Notes under the pieces: model-generated | Told to the model about the DNA's origin: nothing | Seen by the model: the letters and a program-made list of their open reading frames with translations, nothing else | Databases searched by the model: none | Position numbers and translations under genes: made by a program | Assembly (NCBI GenBank): GCA_963744905.1 | Contig: CAVUUV010000003.1 | Span: forward strand, 496,001-560,000 | DNA length: 64,000 bases | Origin: DATFFO01 sp963744905 | GTDB taxonomy: Bacteria; Actinomycetota; Acidimicrobiia; Spongiisociales; ZC4RG35 | Reading direction: 5' to 3' | Shown here: positions 60,487-64,000 of the stretch, one piece after another | How the letters are laid out: every line of letters starts with the position of its first letter | Position numbering within the stretch: the stretch's first letter is position 1

Positions 60487-60524
60487 CCCCTGGAGGGTAG
60501 GACGTCCCGGTAGTCTCCATGAGC

Positions 60525-60671
60525 ATGGGCGATGACGCTTGCTGGCTCAGCCGGGTATGCCTCGAATGCGGGCGCTTCCTCGACGACGACCGTTCAGAGG
60601 AGGAGACCTGTCCACACTGCGGGGCGGAACTGGTTGCCAACGAACCCGCTAGCGGTACGACTCGCACGTGA
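60525..60671 (+). CDS. Small zinc-ribbon protein
   Basis: A 48-residue frame, ATG at 60525 (an ATG six bases earlier is possible): CWLSRVCLECGRFL...ETCPHCGAELV holds CxxC twice, spaced as a zinc ribbon. No clear ribosome site is present. Its 3' end overlaps the end of the convergent nuclease gene by 23 bases. It is too short for a family assignment, but the paired Cys motifs are unlikely in non-coding sequence. Confidence 0.5.
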   Translation: MGDDACWLSRVCLECGRFLDDDRSEEETCPHCGAELVANEPASGTTRT

Positions 60672-62091
60672 GCCGGTATTCGCAGCCCCCGCACCAGGGA
60701 CCGACGGAATATGGGGGCTGGAGCGGGTCTTCCCAATCCCAGCTGTGAGCCACAGACACCCGTTGGCGAAGTCGGTGATAGGCGGCGGACCGCTCCCCCG
60801 GTGAGACCATGACCACCTCACATTGGGGTGGATCCTGGCGCACGTAGTGACGGTGAATCACTATGGGCCGGTCCGGATCGATCCATCTCCCCATGCCAAT
60901 GGTGTAGAGGTCGTCCTCGATCCCGGTCTCTCCGTACCCACCTGTCTTCAGCTCAACTGCTACCGGGGCCGCGGCAGCATCCCGGGCTGTTAGGTCGACG
61001 AACCCGATCACGGTGACTCCGCGGGTCTCGGCCCGCTCCCCCTCGAGCAGTGTCGCCCCGATCGGGAACTCGGTGGCTCGCACGCTCAGGCCTTCCGACT
61101 CGAGCAGGCTCCTGTGTCGTTCCCACATTGTCTGCAGATCGGCCAACTCGGAGGGAGGAACGCCGCCCAGGAAGTCGGCGGCCGCTGCCTCGGGATCGTC
61201 GGCTTCTTCCGCCGCGGCCACCAGAGCGTGGAACAGTCTTCCCTGAGACAGAGGAGCAGCAGCCTCGACTTCGTCACCATCGTCCCGCGGGACCCCGTGC
61301 ACCCGGCGCCACGCCACTCGCCGCTGGCACCTCTCCACATCCTCGATGTCGGTCTTGGTAAGGCTGAGGGTACGGGCGTTGGTGGGCACCACGCGGTCGG
61401 CAGGGAAGGCCCCGCACAGTGCGCTTCGCTCGCACCACACGCAGGTCGGACCGGGTCGAACCCCGGAACGGTGGAGCACCGGAGCTTCCTCGACCAGGCA
61501 GTGGAGCCTTTGCTCCAGATCGGATGGTGGCGTGATCGGCTCCACTTCGCCCGGCCACGCCATCAGATCCGAGAAGCTCTCACCGTCGTCGGCCGATCGC
61601 CACAGGACCGCGGCTTCATCGGATGTGGTCGAAGACCTCCCGGTCTTGAGGCGGATGTGCTCCATGGCGCCGTCGGGGTGCTCGAGGGACAAGGTGAGAT
61701 ACACACCGGTACTCACGCCCGCCTCCTCCGCATCGAAGGTGACGGTGCGCCCCTCCAGATCGGCCCGGACGTCGGGAGGAATGGGGAGGACCCGGAGTGC
61801 ATTGAGGAACATCCGTCGGATCAGGTCGCGTTCGAGGGGGCTGAGCGCCTCTAGATGGCGCCGACCGACTTCGTCGCGGTCCTGGTCGGGGTTGGACCAG
61901 GCGTCCACCAGCAAGTCGCGCAGGATCTTCCACCGATCCAGTGCCGCCCGGGGACGTTTGGTTCGCGAACGCCCCCCCGCCTCGGGACAGGGATGCCCCA
62001 GCTGAGAAAGCGACATCTTGCGGAGATTGGCCGTCGGGCGAAACGTCACTGCGGCCCAAGGTAGCCGGGAAGACATCGACGATGGTGACAT
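60649..62091 (-). CDS. PD-(D/E)XK nuclease family protein with cysteine clusters
   Basis: About 480 residues from ATG 62091 (62076 possible). Cys-rich GPTCVWCERSALCGAFP (about residue 220) and, at the end, GPWCGGCEYRLTCESY resemble the iron-sulfur-binding cysteines of Cas4/AddB-type nucleases. Between them TKTDIEDVERCQRRVAWRRVHG and SQGRLFHALVAAAEE (the conserved His) precede VTVIGFVDLTARDAAAAPVAVELKTGGYG, the D...ExK active site. It probably processes DNA ends. No CRISPR locus is nearby. A longer frame upstream lies over the start of the GH15 gene on the other strand and is discounted. Confidence 0.78.
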   Translation of the reverse strand: MSPSSMSSRLPWAAVTFRPTANLRKMSLSQLGHPCPEAGGRSRTKRPRAALDRWKILRDLLVDAWSNPDQDRDEVGRRHLEALSPLERDLIRRMFLNALRVLPIPPDVRADLEGRTVTFDAEEAGVSTGVYLTLSLEHPDGAMEHIRLKTGRSSTTSDEAAVLWRSADDGESFSDLMAWPGEVEPITPPSDLEQRLHCLVEEAPVLHRSGVRPGPTCVWCERSALCGAFPADRVVPTNARTLSLTKTDIEDVERCQRRVAWRRVHGVPRDDGDEVEAAAPLSQGRLFHALVAAAEEADDPEAAAADFLGGVPPSELADLQTMWERHRSLLESEGLSVRATEFPIGATLLEGERAETRGVTVIGFVDLTARDAAAAPVAVELKTGGYGETGIEDDLYTIGMGRWIDPDRPIVIHRHYVRQDPPQCEVVMVSPGERSAAYHRLRQRVSVAHSWDWEDPLQPPYSVGPWCGGCEYRLTCESYR

Positions 62092-62148
62092 CGCACGACC
62101 ATCGCCCCCTCTAGCCTTGGGGGCTGCCACCCGAGGAAAGGGGCGCCA

Positions 62149-63960
62149 ATAATCCGCCCAGATCGTTATCTGCCCATCGAGGACTACGCCTTCCTGTCCG
62201 ACTGCCACTCGACCGCTCTGGTCAGCAAGGAGGGTTCCATCGATTGGGCATGCTCCCGCCGATTCGACCACGGCAGCGTTTTCGGGCGTCTTCTCGACTT
62301 CGATCGAGGCGGCTACTTTTCCATCCGCCCCTCCGGCAACATAGAAGAAGTCTCCCGACGCTATCTCCCCTCGACCCTGGTTCTGGAAACCACCATGAAG
62401 ACCAGGACGGGAACCATCCGCCTGATCGACGCCTTCGCCATGCGCAGTGGAGGAGCCGCCAACCCGAGAGCACAACTGATGCGCCGGATCGAAGGGGTGC
62501 AGGGAGAAGTCGAGGTGACGGTGGACATCGAACCCCGATTCGAATACGGATCGGTGCAGCCCTGGCTTCGTGACCATGGGAACGGGACGTTCAGCGCCGT
62601 GGGTGGTGAGGATGCGCTCGTCATCCACACCGACATCGACCTGGCGTTGGACCGAGAGAGTTTCTCGTTGAGCGCCACCACAACGGTAGGAGAGGGGGAA
62701 TCCAGGACGGTGACGGCGGTGTCACAACCCGCCCACCTGATCGACATCTCCCAGGCCGACGCGAGCGCAGTGGCCGAATACCTGCAAGAAACCGTCGAGT
62801 GGTGGGAACAGTGGTCAGAGGCCACCGACGTCTCGGGGCCTTTCTCGGACCTGCTGTCGAGATCGGCGGTAGTTCTGAAGGGACTGTGCTGTGCCCCCAC
62901 CGGAGCCGTGATCGCTGCCCCCACCACCTCGCTCCCGGAGGTGGTGGGCGGATCCTGGAACTGGGATTATCGCTACTGCTGGATTCGGGATGCCACCCTC
63001 ACCCTCGAGGCCCTGAGCGAGGTGGGTCATCTCGAGGTGGCCCAGGGGTTTCGCGACTTCGTGATGAGGTCGTCGGCCGGGCACGGCCGGGAGCTGCAGG
63101 TGCTGTTCGGGCCCTATGGCGAGAGACGCCTGACCGAGGTCGAGCTCGACCTGGAAGGTTGGCGGGAATCGCGTCCGGTTCGCATCGGCAACCGGGCCGC
63201 CGGCCAGACCCAGCTCGACGTGTACGGGCACCTACTGGACGCGGCTCATCTCTGGCAGCGCCGCGATACCGCAATCGACCCGGACGAATGGCGCTTTCTG
63301 GCCACGGTCGTGGGTGAGGCGGTGAGACGCCGGGAGGAGCCGGATCAGGGTGTCTGGGAGCTTCGGGGAGCCCCCCGCCAGTACGTCCATTCCAAGGTGA
63401 TGGTGTGGGTGGCAATCGATCGGGGCATCCGCATCGTGGAGGAGAACGACCTCGAAGATCCCGGAGTCGATCTTGGCTCGTGGCGCCGGGCTCGGGACGA
63501 GGTTCGTCACGCGGTGGAGACCCGCGGTATCGATCCGGACCGCGGCAACTTCGTCCAGCATTTCGGGGCGACGGAAGTGGACGCCAGCCTGCTCAAGCTA
63601 CCCCTGGTGGGCTTCGTCGACGCCAACGACGAACGCATGATCACCACCGTCGACGCCATAAGGAAGGAACTCGCCGTGGAGCCGACCGGATTCCTGCGTC
63701 GCTACCGCAGCGACGACGAGGAAGGCGTGTTCCTGCTGTGCTCGTTCTGGCTGGTCGAGATCCTCGCCTTGCAGGGGAAGGTCGATGAGGCCCGAGAGCT
63801 GTTCGAGAGACTGACCTCGGTCGGAAACGACCTCGGCCTGTTCGCCGAAGAGTACGACGTGCCCCGGAGTGAACTGGTGGGCAACTTCCCCCAGGCCTAC
63901 ACCCATCTTGGACTGATAGCAGCCGAGAAACGACTCCGAAAGGCGACGGCCAACGGATAG
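62149..63960 (+). CDS. GH15 family glycosidase
   Basis: About 600 residues. RYLPIEDYAFLSDCHSTALVSKEGSIDW is the typical GH15 (glucoamylase/trehalase-like) N-terminus and begins near 62155; the core has WNWDYRYCWIRDATLTLEAL, PRQYVHSKVMVWVAIDRGI and FGATEVDASLLKLPLVGF, ending with EEYDVPRSELVGNFPQAYTHLGLI. No ATG, GTG or TTG exists between the in-frame stop at 62086 and residue 80, so translation must begin at a rare codon; ATA 62149 or ATC 62152 follow AGGAAAGGGG. It likely cleaves glucan or trehalose. Confidence 0.85.
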   Translation: MIRPDRYLPIEDYAFLSDCHSTALVSKEGSIDWACSRRFDHGSVFGRLLDFDRGGYFSIRPSGNIEEVSRRYLPSTLVLETTMKTRTGTIRLIDAFAMRSGGAANPRAQLMRRIEGVQGEVEVTVDIEPRFEYGSVQPWLRDHGNGTFSAVGGEDALVIHTDIDLALDRESFSLSATTTVGEGESRTVTAVSQPAHLIDISQADASAVAEYLQETVEWWEQWSEATDVSGPFSDLLSRSAVVLKGLCCAPTGAVIAAPTTSLPEVVGGSWNWDYRYCWIRDATLTLEALSEVGHLEVAQGFRDFVMRSSAGHGRELQVLFGPYGERRLTEVELDLEGWRESRPVRIGNRAAGQTQLDVYGHLLDAAHLWQRRDTAIDPDEWRFLATVVGEAVRRREEPDQGVWELRGAPRQYVHSKVMVWVAIDRGIRIVEENDLEDPGVDLGSWRRARDEVRHAVETRGIDPDRGNFVQHFGATEVDASLLKLPLVGFVDANDERMITTVDAIRKELAVEPTGFLRRYRSDDEEGVFLLCSFWLVEILALQGKVDEARELFERLTSVGNDLGLFAEEYDVPRSELVGNFPQAYTHLGLIAAEKRLRKATANG

Positions 63961-64000
63961 CCGTCCGTCACATAGGCCAAGCGACCCATGCGGTTACCGG

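Overview
The window is GC-rich, densely packed DNA with short intergenic gaps, many GTG and TTG starts and 4-base ATGA/GTGA gene overlaps. The gene content (F420-type reductases, DivIVA, UPF0182, a YlbL-type PDZ/Lon protease, DUF6510, zf-HC2 anti-sigma with RseB-like partner, Ser/Thr-rich lipoprotein linkers) points to an actinobacterium (Actinomycetota). I would guess a non-model class such as Acidimicrobiia, but the class is an inference.

Left part (1 to about 10.9 kb): F420/NADP redox genes; a Rieske-FAD reductase, an ArsR/SufR-like regulator and a DoxX protein that share a palindromic operator; folE; a ribbon-helix-helix/DUF4097/ABC-exporter operon; and a sulfur operon (PLP cysteine synthase, TusA, DsrE) preceded by a cysteine-rich leader peptide and an intrinsic terminator, which reads as a cysteine attenuator.

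Middle part (about 11 to 30.6 kb): an accessory zone. It holds a LuxR-type regulator lacking its ATPase end, an ABC exporter of mixed origin, a MITE-like element, a run of F420-type LLM and RibD-like reductases with a MocR regulator, several membrane proteins, a wax-ester/DGAT enzyme, and many decayed genes (TetR, ABC ATPase stub, VOC, nitroreductase, AlkD, methyltransferase, a membrane protein). A fragment of an initiator tRNA lies at 28.0 kb and the intact initiator tRNA at 30.6 kb closes the zone.

Right part (30.7 to 64 kb): mostly housekeeping. It contains a molybdopterin oxidoreductase/ferredoxin reductase/DUF6510 set, an ammonium channel, UPF0182, a DivIVA-like protein with a phage-head-type Cys/His tail, a PDZ/Lon protease, BioY, a complete branched-chain-type (Liv) ABC importer with an acyl-CoA synthetase, MoaE, HtrA, a metalloprotease homologue without its active site, AhpE-like peroxiredoxin, a sigma/anti-sigma/RseB operon beside two near-identical TatA genes, a ClC channel, a nitrobindin-like protein, an ornithine cyclodeaminase homologue, a NYN-LOTUS protein, a Cys-cluster PD-(D/E)XK nuclease and a GH15 glycosidase. 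Convergent gene ends here carry elaborate inverted repeats (39.1, 40.9 and 58.4 kb). No CRISPR array, rRNA operon or complete transposase gene was seen.
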